A DNA stretch of 52,767 bases. It comes from a virus. The stretch lies in the IMG/VR virus record IMGVR_UViG_3300009499_000013, positions 1 to 52,767 of that record, one strand, 5' to 3'. The notes below the pieces were generated by a model. The model saw nothing but the letters and a program-made list of their open reading frames with translations, was not told where the DNA came from and did no database searches. This document shows positions 22,312 to 30,223 of the stretch, piece after piece. The translations under genes and the position numbers were made by a program. Position 1 is the stretch's first letter; each line of letters opens with the position of its first letter.

Positions 22312-23537
22312 GACTCTGGGTCTCCCATATCAGCATCCAAACCATCAGCGATGCTTTGCATCTCAACCAATGATTCTGCATCGACGTCGATGTCTGCAGA
22401 ATCATTCATCTTTCTCATCATCCTCAGCTCAATTAGCTTATCAAGATACGGCTTAAATTTCTCATCATCGAGCACTTCATCGAATGCATTCTTATTGAAC
22501 TTCTTCTCATGTATGAGCTTTCCCGTTGCATCCTTGACGCTGAATGTCTTCCACGCACCTGTGCCCTCGACCTCAACATCAAACTCTTTTCCATTGAGCT
22601 CGATTCGACCAGGGCCGAATGGCCTGAGAAAATCAAACAGCTCTTCATGCTCTTTGAGCCCGACGCCGAAATGGATTTGAAAATCACACTTACGAAATGG
22701 CGGAGACACCTTGTTCTTAATCGTCTTCGCATTAACGTTGATGCCTATCACTTCTCCTGCCTTATTCTCAATATGAGACCCAGCCCCGAGCTTTATTCGA
22801 ACAGATGCATGGAATGGAATCGCCTTACCTCCTGGAGGAACCTGTGGGTCTCCATACATCTGCCCGATGCTCGTCCGCGTCTGGTTCAGGGCAAGGAACG
22901 TTATGCGATTTGCACCCACGATGCTAGTGATTTTTCTGAATCCCTTTGAAAGAGCGCGTGCCTGAAGACCGATGCTATCCTTATCATAATCCCCTTCGAG
23001 CTCAGCCTTTGGAGATGTGGCAGCAACGCTATCCCAGATGATTGTCACTGGAACGTCTTTCTTAAGAGCACGTGTCTTAAGAATGATGCCCTCTGCAATC
23101 TCAAACACGCGTTCAGTGCAGACTGCATCACAATAAATAAGATTCTTACCGATATTGACACCAAGAAGCTGGAGGTTCTCTACACTTGTGCTTGACTCAG
23201 AATCAATCAATACAACAATTCCACCCATTTTTTGAGTGCTTTTAGCAATTTGTGCAGCGATATGACTTTTTCCAATACTTGGAGGACCGAAAATCTCAAT
23301 CAATCGACCCTCTGGAAGACCACCTCCGGGCCTGTTGGCGATGATATAATCAAGTTGTCTAGACCCAGTTGAAATCCAACGATGAACCTTCGTCGGTGCA
23401 TCATCCTTGAGGAGATTGTACGCAATCTTTTCACCACCGCCATGTTCAGAGTTAAGACTCTTGATGAGACTGTCGGTAAATCCTTTCAGCCCATCTTCAA
23501 TAGGAGTATCAACGATAACACTGTCTTTCTTTTTCAT
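22308..23537 (-). CDS. uvsX: UvsX/RecA-like recombinase
   Basis: It forms filaments on ssDNA and carries out strand exchange, which drives recombination-dependent replication in T4-like phages. The 409-residue protein has Walker A GPPSIGKS (residues 84-91), catalytic SES after LID (about 112-115), Walker B VTIIWDSVAA (164-173), and the NQTRTSIGQMYGDP loop with PPGGKAIPFHASVRIKL as in RecA. The C-terminus is acidic (DIDVDAESL, DADMGDPES), a usual regulator of DNA binding. An AAGGTG ribosome site precedes ATG 23537. T4 UvsX has 391 residues. Confidence 0.93.
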   Translation of the reverse strand: MKKKDSVIVDTPIEDGLKGFTDSLIKSLNSEHGGGEKIAYNLLKDDAPTKVHRWISTGSRQLDYIIANRPGGGLPEGRLIEIFGPPSIGKSHIAAQIAKSTQKMGGIVVLIDSESSTSVENLQLLGVNIGKNLIYCDAVCTERVFEIAEGIILKTRALKKDVPVTIIWDSVAATSPKAELEGDYDKDSIGLQARALSKGFRKITSIVGANRITFLALNQTRTSIGQMYGDPQVPPGGKAIPFHASVRIKLGAGSHIENKAGEVIGINVNAKTIKNKVSPPFRKCDFQIHFGVGLKEHEELFDFLRPFGPGRIELNGKEFDVEVEGTGAWKTFSVKDATGKLIHEKKFNKNAFDEVLDDEKFKPYLDKLIELRMMRKMNDSADIDVDAESLVEMQSIADGLDADMGDPES

Positions 23538-23554
23538 ATATTCACCTTGTCATA

Positions 23555-23584
23555 ATCTTAATGGGTGCATACAGTTACGTTCAA
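23555..23584 (-). promoter_or_regulatory. Possible sigma70-type promoter for uvsX
   Basis: On the minus strand TTGAAC (23584-23579) and TAAGAT (23560-23555) are 18 bases apart, about 18 bases before the uvsX ATG. It lies in the 60-base gap after the uvsX start. The -10 matches the consensus at only four of six positions. Confidence 0.3.
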
Positions 23585-23597
23585 ATAGCTCTGCAAC

Positions 23598-24779
23598 TTA
23601 AATCGTCGTCGTTGCAGTTTTAATCTTCATCACGCCGTATAGTCCAACCTCTAAACTAATTCGACTAGCAACACCAACACCCAGACCAGCGACATCTTGA
23701 ATCCAAGACCTATTGCCAATATCATTAATGAGGCGCCATCTAAGCACACCATTTGATAGAACTGTTGAGCCTGACTGTGGCGGGCTTAAGGCCAAGACTG
23801 TCCCAGGGGGCCCATGATTGCCGGCAACAAGCTCCGGCGCGTATACATCTCCTGGAGCAGGAACACCAGAAACGCGAAGACCACTTAAACGTTGGCCCTC
23901 TATTCTAAGACCCTCACCCTCCCACCCAGCTATGCCTCCGCACACGACAGTCTGCGGCGACATCATGCTTTTTAGCTGGTCTGATTCAGCATAACAGCCG
24001 ACAAAGACAGAGCGTGCGCTAACACCCGTGACAGCGTAGCCACGATACACTACACCGCTCTTATCTTTCGTTGTAGCAGTCTGGGCACCTATGAATGTGT
24101 TTCCCAAAAATGAACCATCAATGATTGCAGCAGGCTCTCCAAGAGCTTGGCGCCAAAACTCGCCCCTCGTGCAACAGCCCCCGACATCAAGAGCAGTAAA
24201 CACATTTACATTTGCGTCTGGGCCCTTAATCCACACTGCAGCATGCTCTGTTGTTTGAATCTGTGTGTTATAGACGCGCGCTCCATTTACGTTGCTTGGA
24301 ACTGCATCCTTCACATTTCCAAAAATCTTTATGCCGTTAACGAACCCTCTGATGTAGATGTTCTCGATGATTGCTCGACCGTTCAACAATATTGCGCTAC
24401 GCTCAACGTTTGATTTAAGCGTCGTAACGATTGCCATGTCTGATATCTGTGAACACTGTGCCTTGAGTGGCACGACGAATCCGTTCGTTTGTGATTTGAC
24501 ACGCAGCAATGTTGCAGCTGATGCTGAGCCACCACCCGCTCCCTTGATTACCATGCAGCTTGGTAGAATAACCTCATCATGAAGCTCAAATTCACCGGGA
24601 GGAATTGTGATTACACCCGCAGCAACTCCCATCTGTGGTCTAAATGGTGATAACAACGTGATTGCATCAAAGACACGCTTAAATGCTGGTGCTAAATCAC
24701 ACGCTGTTGCAGTGCAATCTTCTTGTTGAACGAAATCGGTGATATCATAGACCTGACGTTTCCCTGGAATGTTCAACAC
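23598..24779 (-). CDS. Tailspike-like protein with right-handed beta-helix (pectate-lyase-like)
   Basis: The protein of about 393 residues has the pattern of pectate-lyase-3 type beta-helices: VAAGVITIPPGEFELHDEVI, then VIKGAGGGSASAATLL, followed by short strands (AIIENIYIRGFVNGIKIFG, ARVYNTQIQTTEHAAVWI). It may be a capsule- or polysaccharide-degrading depolymerase or a structural spike. The start is most likely GTG 24779 with GAG upstream; the reading frame extends to 24830 inside the gene before it. It is far from the other fibre genes and sits between uvsX and gp32. Confidence 0.75.
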   Translation of the reverse strand: MLNIPGKRQVYDITDFVQQEDCTATACDLAPAFKRVFDAITLLSPFRPQMGVAAGVITIPPGEFELHDEVILPSCMVIKGAGGGSASAATLLRVKSQTNGFVVPLKAQCSQISDMAIVTTLKSNVERSAILLNGRAIIENIYIRGFVNGIKIFGNVKDAVPSNVNGARVYNTQIQTTEHAAVWIKGPDANVNVFTALDVGGCCTRGEFWRQALGEPAAIIDGSFLGNTFIGAQTATTKDKSGVVYRGYAVTGVSARSVFVGCYAESDQLKSMMSPQTVVCGGIAGWEGEGLRIEGQRLSGLRVSGVPAPGDVYAPELVAGNHGPPGTVLALSPPQSGSTVLSNGVLRWRLINDIGNRSWIQDVAGLGVGVASRISLEVGLYGVMKIKTATTTI

Positions 24780-24781
24780 GC

Positions 24782-24952
24782 TTATATCTCGATGAAGACA
24801 TGACCACATGCGACACAAACGCTGGCACATCTCACATTATCATACGGTGATAGATTTGCATACTGTTTAACGGTGAAGCCAACACCACATAGCTTACACT
24901 TGTGTTTTATCTGTGAGCGACGAAATGAACGTTTAACTTTTTTGTCAGACAT
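24782..24952 (-). CDS. Small zinc-ribbon protein
   Basis: From ATG 24952 the 56-residue protein is basic at its start (MSDKKVKRSFRRSQIKHK). It carries two knuckles, CKLCGVGF and CVACGHVF, with an extra Cys before the second, a zinc-ribbon layout. It could bind nucleic acid. It ends two bases before the tailspike GTG. A longer frame from 24997 (MSSHLGYDG) is possible. TTGACA occurs just upstream of the ATG on this strand and may be part of a promoter. Confidence 0.6.
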   Translation of the reverse strand: MSDKKVKRSFRRSQIKHKCKLCGVGFTVKQYANLSPYDNVRCASVCVACGHVFIEI

Positions 24953-25034
24953 AAAAATAAATGTCAAAGCACCGTCATAGCCCAGATGAGAACTCATCGG
25001 CCTCAGCTCGGGTGCATACCAAGGGTCGTGATGG

Positions 25035-25051
25035 TGCAGATTTCATCTGCA
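25035..25051 (-). terminator. Hairpin downstream of the gp32-like gene
   Basis: A perfect 7-bp stem with a 3-base loop (TGCAGAT-GAA-ATCTGCA on the minus strand) lies about 30 bases after the ssDNA-binding protein stop, in a gene-free gap of 130 bases (24953-25082). There is no U-run, so it may be an RNA-stability or autoregulatory structure rather than an intrinsic terminator. Confidence 0.35.
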
Positions 25052-25082
25052 TAAGACATAATCAAACTACACTTTTCTCAAA

Positions 25083-25862
25083 TTACTCATCTTCAGTGAT
25101 GGCGTCAAACTTGGCCAACACATCATCCATCGTTGAAGCATCAGACGTATCAACAACCCTCTTCTGTGGAGACTTCTCCAACCCGTCAGACGACGACGTG
25201 CCATTCAAGTGGTCGTTAACTCTCTTCTCAATCTCGTCAGCAGACAGCTTCATGTTCGCATAAATCTCATCAAGATTTGGAACGTTGGCCATCCACTCCT
25301 TCACCTGCTTCGCAGCGCCAGCCTCTGACTCCTTCAGACGAGGCGTCGCAGTCGTATCAACGAACTGCTTGCCAGCAGGCTGTGAGCATGTGATTTTCAC
25401 ATCACGACCCGTCTTAAGGTCAGTGAAGTCTCCATAATCACCCATCATGTGATTAAGAAGCTCTTGAACCACAGTCTTACCAAATGACCATAACCGAACA
25501 CCCTCTTCTTCTTCACCTCGAACGATGACGGGAGCATAATACCTTCGCTTCGAATAGAACTGCTTAGCTAGCTCCATCGACGCAGGCGTCCCTTCAGCAC
25601 GAAGCTTATTGATGAGGTCCTGAATCGGATCTGATTCACCAAACTGTGAGGGTGCAAGGATTGCACGCCCACCGCCGATGTTGTAGTAGAACGAACGCTC
25701 CTTAAATGGCTGTCCGTCATTACCATCTGGCCACGGCAGAATGCGTAAGTTGTATTCCTTCGCAGAGCCGCCAGGGCCGGCCTTAGGCGACCAAAGCGCC
25801 GACTTTCTATTTCCCGAGAGTTGTTCAACCTTCTTTCGAATCTTGTCAAAATCAATAGCCAT
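25083..25862 (-). CDS. Single-stranded DNA-binding protein, T4 gp32-like
   Basis: It coats ssDNA during replication and recombination and partners UvsX and the helicase. The 259-residue protein has the T4-like layout: a basic N-terminal cooperativity region (FDKIRKKVEQLSGNRKSALW) and an OB-type core (EYNLRILPWPDG, RRYYAPVIVRGEEEEGVRLW, SFGKTVVQELLNHM). The C-terminus is flexible and acidic, ending FDAITEDE. The gp32 zinc finger is not obvious, as in some cyanophage relatives. AGAGGAA precedes ATG 25862. T4 gp32 has 301 residues. Confidence 0.9.
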   Translation of the reverse strand: MAIDFDKIRKKVEQLSGNRKSALWSPKAGPGGSAKEYNLRILPWPDGNDGQPFKERSFYYNIGGGRAILAPSQFGESDPIQDLINKLRAEGTPASMELAKQFYSKRRYYAPVIVRGEEEEGVRLWSFGKTVVQELLNHMMGDYGDFTDLKTGRDVKITCSQPAGKQFVDTTATPRLKESEAGAAKQVKEWMANVPNLDEIYANMKLSADEIEKRVNDHLNGTSSSDGLEKSPQKRVVDTSDASTMDDVLAKFDAITEDE

Positions 25863-25873
25863 ATATTCCTCTT

Positions 25874-26890
25874 TTAGATTTCAGTCATTTTGTCGCTAAA
25901 AAGCCTAACGACCAGCTGTTTTTCATTACCACTCTTCACTACTTTTTTCCACTCTTTGTCTGTTAATCTTACCAACTTTTTTCCCATTTGTTTAAACCAC
26001 ATGCATTGTTTAGCATCACGTAGCTTCGTTCCCAAAATTACTGCGTCTCTTCTATTATTTGACACATGAAGTTCATCAACTGTCTTGTCATAACCATGCC
26101 AGTAAACGCCGTCGAACTGAACGAATGTATCAATCAACGGCACATAAAAATCAATTGCCCAACCATTGATGACGACCTGTCGTTCAACGTTTTCAAAGAT
26201 AGATGAGAGCACATCAAAAAATGAATCTTCTGTCTTAGAGCGACCGAAACTGCCATTCTTTTTCATTGTCGCGTGTCGTTTTTCAACTGCGGCGCTCCAA
26301 TCAATCTGATTTTTTATGAATGAAGACTGCATCGGCCAGTCAACGCCATAAACGCTCTGACACGTCGCTCTTGCACGAATATTATATTCAGCGCTTTGTG
26401 CATAATGCGACACACCGAAACGAGTGATGCATGTTTCTCTAATCTTTGATTTGATGACGTCAGACTGAAATGGATGCTCAACACCGTAGCGACTGATTGA
26501 TGTTGCTTTTACTTTGTCTTTATGTTCTGGTAGTTGAGATGCATTTGATAAACCTGTCGCTTCTTTGAAGCGTAATTGCATTAGTTCGTGGCTTAATAAT
26601 CCAAATTTTTCTTTTTTTGTCTTATTCTGTTTAGCAATAACATCAGCACACTGAGTGGGATAATCGACACCTCGGCGCTTAATGTTTGTTTGTCTTATCT
26701 GTTCAGATAGGACTTTTTTCTTTTGCTGCCCTAAACGATAACAGCTTCTACTACAAAAGTGTATATTTTTATTCCGTGCTTTAAATGAACTTTCGAAAAA
26801 AACTCCACATTCATCACATCGACATACACACACTCTAGAGATATTTGCTCTTGATGAACGCTTAAGCTGTTTAATGAAGACTAGCGCCAC
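25874..26890 (-). CDS. Free-standing homing endonuclease-like protein upstream of gp32
   Basis: The 338-residue protein starts with a Cys knuckle pair (CRCDECGVFF, HFCSRSCYRLG). It then carries repeated (R/K)xG(V)xxPxQ units: KRRGVDYPTQC, SRYGVEHPFQS, TRFGVSHYAQS and SVYGVDWPMQS, a nuclease-associated DNA-binding repeat. The C-terminus looks like a Vsr/PD-(D/E)xK nuclease: TEDSFFDVL, GWAIDFYVPLI, FVQFDGVYWHG and a final LTDKEW. It starts with GTG 26890 without a clear ribosome site, 4 bases after a terminator-like hairpin, and ends 11 bases before gp32. It was probably inserted as a mobile gene and may spread by cutting gp32 alleles of other phages (inference). Confidence 0.8.
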   Translation of the reverse strand: MALVFIKQLKRSSRANISRVCVCRCDECGVFFESSFKARNKNIHFCSRSCYRLGQQKKKVLSEQIRQTNIKRRGVDYPTQCADVIAKQNKTKKEKFGLLSHELMQLRFKEATGLSNASQLPEHKDKVKATSISRYGVEHPFQSDVIKSKIRETCITRFGVSHYAQSAEYNIRARATCQSVYGVDWPMQSSFIKNQIDWSAAVEKRHATMKKNGSFGRSKTEDSFFDVLSSIFENVERQVVINGWAIDFYVPLIDTFVQFDGVYWHGYDKTVDELHVSNNRRDAVILGTKLRDAKQCMWFKQMGKKLVRLTDKEWKKVVKSGNEKQLVVRLFSDKMTEI

Positions 26891-26894
26891 GTAA

Positions 26895-26922
26895 TATTAA
26901 AAGAGACATGAAGACTGTCTCT
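26895..26922 (-). terminator. Intrinsic terminator
   Basis: On the minus strand AGAGACA (26922-26916), a 7-base loop and TGTCTCT form a perfect 7-bp stem followed by TTTTAATATT. It lies after the gene at 26938-27156 and just before the homing endonuclease start, so that gene and gp32 probably need their own promoter or read-through. Confidence 0.65.
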
Positions 26923-26937
26923 CCAACGAACAGTTTA

Positions 26938-27156
26938 TTATACCAACGAACCAGTCGCTTGTAAAGGTTTTTGAACTAAAGTAGAGCCACAAAACGGACA
27001 GTGTCTAACATTGATGTATTCAGGCGTACCAAGACACACATGCGATATCATGCTCCATCCCTCTGCTCTAGGCCCGATGAATGAGCTAGCATATCTCCAC
27101 GTTATGGATGATGATGCAGTGAGACAGCACTCAATGTATCTAACGGGTATTTTCAC
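26938..27156 (-). CDS. Small hypothetical protein with CPFCGS knuckle
   Basis: A 72-residue protein with a hydrophobic first half (VRYIECCLTASSSITWRYAS) and a C-terminal RHCPFCGSTL zinc-knuckle-like motif; only one CxxC pair is present apart from the N-terminal CC. Its start overlaps the 2H protein stop by ATGA. Family not recognised. Confidence 0.5.
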   Translation of the reverse strand: MKIPVRYIECCLTASSSITWRYASSFIGPRAEGWSMISHVCLGTPEYINVRHCPFCGSTLVQKPLQATGSLV

Positions 27157-28292
27157 ACAAAGCTTCCACCACCAAATGACCCAGCACTGATTTTAAGTCT
27201 CTTTCTACGTTGGCGCTTATTGAGATTTGTTCTACCCATCGGAAGAACGTATCCCCTTATATCTCCACCTGCTGCTGCTCCACCACCGCTGGCTTCGTCT
27301 GTCTGTTCAGAACCATCATCCACACTCTTTTCATCGGTGTCATCTGGTTCATTTATGACACGTCTCTTGCCCTCAGCGATATGAACACGACACAGACCCG
27401 AGACACAACCCAAACACGTCGCTTTACCCATCTTTAACGATATCGGCGATGTTCTATTCCATACCTCAACACGATCGACGACCCATGAACCGACTATCGG
27501 TATCTCAGGTTGTTGTTGCCCGCTTGGAAGGTACGCTAGAGTGATGTGTCCCTGGTACGTCGGGTGTGATTTTACTGGAATTCCTGATGTTTGAAGCGCA
27601 GCAGACAGTGCTTCATGAAGCTCTGATAATCTAGGAGATGATACTCTAACATGAAACACACTGGCGTCATCATTAAAGAAATAACCTGTTCCGCATAACT
27701 CAACCTGAAATGGTTGCATCGCAGACAGCACTTGCATGCATATCGGTTTGACTCTGGTTGCCTGTTCGTCGCTGAGGTCATCTGTTAAAACGACTGATAT
27801 ATGAGCAGGGCTAGCATCACGTGCAAACCTATCTAGCATCGCTGGGTAGAGCGCCTCGAGCTGTCTGACTATCGTATTCGGTACAGGAATGAAGACGCCG
27901 TATGACACGCCGACGCTGTTCTCACTCAACAGACCCCCCGAAAAGACCAGCGCGCAGTTCAGACCAATGTCTGGTTGGTTAGCGACAGTGTTTCGTGGTT
28001 GCAAAAATAACTTCGACTGCTTCTTAAAGAGCGTGTCATACCACTCTTTATCATCATCATTCATGATGACGTTTTGCATTAGCTGTGATGCAGAAACATC
28101 AGGAGACGTTGACGGTTCTCCTCGTGTAAGAATGGGTATCTTTCCCGTTTTTCTATCTGGATTATCAATCCGAGCAGACCCAGCAGAGCCGCCGACGTTT
28201 CCAATCGACGATGGAAACAACGGAGCTTTTTCTACAGGATTAACGTTCTGTGCTGTCGGCTGAAGGGCTCTCTTCCTACGTTTCTGTGGCAC
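27153..28292 (-). CDS. 2H phosphoesterase-domain protein
   Basis: The 379-residue protein has a basic disordered N-terminus (MPQKRRKRALQP), then a 2H phosphoesterase core at about residues 130-275. Its two catalytic boxes are AHISVVL (His164) and GHITLAYL (His249), with a YGVFIPVPN strand before the first. A Cys pair (CLGCVSGLC) and a Gly/Asp-rich tail follow, ending in a basic QRRKRLKI stretch. 2H enzymes hydrolyse 2',3' or 3'-5' cyclic bonds or ligate 2'-5' RNA; phage members include anti-CBASS Acb1 and tRNA-processing enzymes. Which applies here is unknown. A structural fused role is also possible. Confidence 0.75.
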   Translation of the reverse strand: MPQKRRKRALQPTAQNVNPVEKAPLFPSSIGNVGGSAGSARIDNPDRKTGKIPILTRGEPSTSPDVSASQLMQNVIMNDDDKEWYDTLFKKQSKLFLQPRNTVANQPDIGLNCALVFSGGLLSENSVGVSYGVFIPVPNTIVRQLEALYPAMLDRFARDASPAHISVVLTDDLSDEQATRVKPICMQVLSAMQPFQVELCGTGYFFNDDASVFHVRVSSPRLSELHEALSAALQTSGIPVKSHPTYQGHITLAYLPSGQQQPEIPIVGSWVVDRVEVWNRTSPISLKMGKATCLGCVSGLCRVHIAEGKRRVINEPDDTDEKSVDDGSEQTDEASGGGAAAGGDIRGYVLPMGRTNLNKRQRRKRLKISAGSFGGGSFV

Positions 28293-28325
28293 AACTCATA
28301 AGTATGTCGTGCATACGCAACACAA

Positions 28326-29522
28326 TCATATGATTCGAACTCTTTCAAATGCAAAATAACTATTGAGTCGATTGACGCATGTGAATGCACCCGTTAGCTT
28401 TCGAAGCTCACCATCCCACACGAAAACGATGCCCTCAACATTTTTGTTAAAATGACTAACGTCTGCACGCCTGATGGCTGATGCAGCTCTTTCTAGAACT
28501 CTTTGCTCTGGTGCCCAGAGTCGTCCGTCCTTTAATGCAAGCTTTGCGTTATTGACCATCTCACGCATCCTCGTCAGATGGTCAACGTCATCGACTATCG
28601 CTAGCTTAAAGTCATAGCTGTCAATCGCGTAGGAACCTAGCTCTCTAAAGAATTCTTCAATGGGAAGTATCGCTTCACCGACGAATGAAGCACGTTCATC
28701 ATCTATGCGCTTGAATTCGCTCCAAGTGTCGCCGGGAAATTCCCTATGACTGATTATCGATGCATCATCATAGGCCAACCTGCGTGCAGCAGAAAGAAGC
28801 TTTGCACCCGAAAGATGCACATTGTTTTTGAGAGAATGACAGACGTGTGTCGTGAGCATGTCTCCCATCGTCGCATTGCCACCGAAGCTCTTTGTAAGAG
28901 CATTCCACTTTTGAATAAGATTTTCTTGAATTACCTCGTTCTCTTGGAGAGGCCTGAATTCAACGAAAGGAGCACCCATGATAGTCCATCCATTGACTAT
29001 CCCGTTGTCATGTGCGATGTCCTGAAGGCGCTGGAGCTGTTTTGACATAACACCGTCGAAGTGTCTAGCTCCAATCGGTTGAGAACCAATGATGCAAACA
29101 TAGTTTCCTGAATATCTGACAACATTTCTATTAATCGGTGAAACAACCTCAGATTGAACAACAACGGCACCGTCATAAAAGATTGAATTAATGAGTTCGT
29201 ATGGTGAGCTATGAACCAAATGCTGCAATGCATCATATGCACCAAGAAATGCATCTCTTACCTGTGGCTTATCAGCGTAATGTTCAGCAAGCTCATCTCT
29301 GTTTAGACCTTCACGAGCACGTATCCACTTCGGACAACCCTTTCCCATAAAACGAACGCTGTCGCCGATGACGGTGAATGTGAAATTTTGACCGTCAAGC
29401 TTTTCACGAGGAGATTGAAGCTCACCTGACATGACACTCTTAATGAGTCTTGGAACCGAGGATAAGGGAAGATGCATATCCTCATAGAAATTGAGGATAT
29501 GAGTGTCCATGTCAGATGGCAT
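28326..29522 (-). CDS. KxDG nucleotidyltransferase-like (ligase-fold) protein
   Basis: The 398-residue protein has SPREKLDGQNFTFTV (Lys41-x-Asp43-Gly44) like motif I of ATP-dependent RNA/DNA ligases and capping enzymes. A possible motif III (APFVEFRPL) and near the C-terminus a motif-IV-like VEGIVFVWDG (Glu363) followed by RKLTGAF also occur. The spacing from Lys41 to Glu363 is much longer than in standard ligases, so a large insertion or another fold is possible. Similar EKxDGxN proteins are common in T4-like phages without assigned function. It lies between the 2H protein and HD hydrolase, which fits RNA processing (inference). Confidence 0.55.
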   Translation of the reverse strand: MPSDMDTHILNFYEDMHLPLSSVPRLIKSVMSGELQSPREKLDGQNFTFTVIGDSVRFMGKGCPKWIRAREGLNRDELAEHYADKPQVRDAFLGAYDALQHLVHSSPYELINSIFYDGAVVVQSEVVSPINRNVVRYSGNYVCIIGSQPIGARHFDGVMSKQLQRLQDIAHDNGIVNGWTIMGAPFVEFRPLQENEVIQENLIQKWNALTKSFGGNATMGDMLTTHVCHSLKNNVHLSGAKLLSAARRLAYDDASIISHREFPGDTWSEFKRIDDERASFVGEAILPIEEFFRELGSYAIDSYDFKLAIVDDVDHLTRMREMVNNAKLALKDGRLWAPEQRVLERAASAIRRADVSHFNKNVEGIVFVWDGELRKLTGAFTCVNRLNSYFAFERVRII

Positions 29523-29563
29523 GGTTCATTGTAATATCAATCGTTCATCGAAATCAATACGAA

Positions 29564-30223
29564 TTAAAGCTTCGAAGGGGCGGCATCGAACAACGACGTT
29601 CGCATCTTTTCACACTGCGTCGACCATCTATCTGCCCAATGAACAATCAACGCAAGTGATGGCTCTTTCATACCGTATTCTCGATTACCCTCAGCATACA
29701 TCCCATCATTCAAGAGCACTGAGAGATATTCATCCTCCGACAACTTCACGCCAAATTGGCTCATCGTGAACAGACCAAGCTGTGAGTTTGGCATGCGGAT
29801 TGAATCATTCTTGCGATACATCTGACCCTGCTTGTTATGCCACTGGCTGTCTTGCATGACGTAGTAATCAGCGTCAAGCGTACCAACCTTACCCCAATCA
29901 TGAAGTGCAGCAGCGATGATGATGCTATCCTTCGATGACTTCACATTAAGAGCCGCCGAGATATTGATTGCAGTCCTTAAGACTCTTAATGAGTGGTCGA
30001 TGAACCCACCCGGAAATGCATTATGAAACTCAATCCGCGTCGACGCTGGAGCAATGCACGCCCTTTCACCGAAATGATTGAGCATCTCCTTCAGCTGTGG
30101 AGCCCTTGCACCAGTCTGCTCAAGCAATCCGTTGAATGAATCCCAGTTTTCTTTGATTTTTTGAAAATGCTCTTCACTCTTCCATGTTGCCTTTATTTTC
30201 GATATTTCTGAATCATCAAACAT
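29564..30223 (-). CDS. HD-domain phosphohydrolase
   Basis: The 219-residue protein has the HD metal-binding pattern: FHNAFPGGFIDHSLRVLR (His at about 67 and 76), AAALHDWGKVG (His-Asp pair), and later HWADRWST as the last Asp. HD enzymes act on phosphate esters of nucleotides, including dNTPs and second messengers. It overlaps the polymerase stop by eight bases, so a role in nucleotide handling at replication is likely; substrate not predictable. Similar HD proteins are frequent in large phages. Confidence 0.82.
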   Translation of the reverse strand: MFDDSEISKIKATWKSEEHFQKIKENWDSFNGLLEQTGARAPQLKEMLNHFGERACIAPASTRIEFHNAFPGGFIDHSLRVLRTAINISAALNVKSSKDSIIIAAALHDWGKVGTLDADYYVMQDSQWHNKQGQMYRKNDSIRMPNSQLGLFTMSQFGVKLSEDEYLSVLLNDGMYAEGNREYGMKEPSLALIVHWADRWSTQCEKMRTSLFDAAPSKL

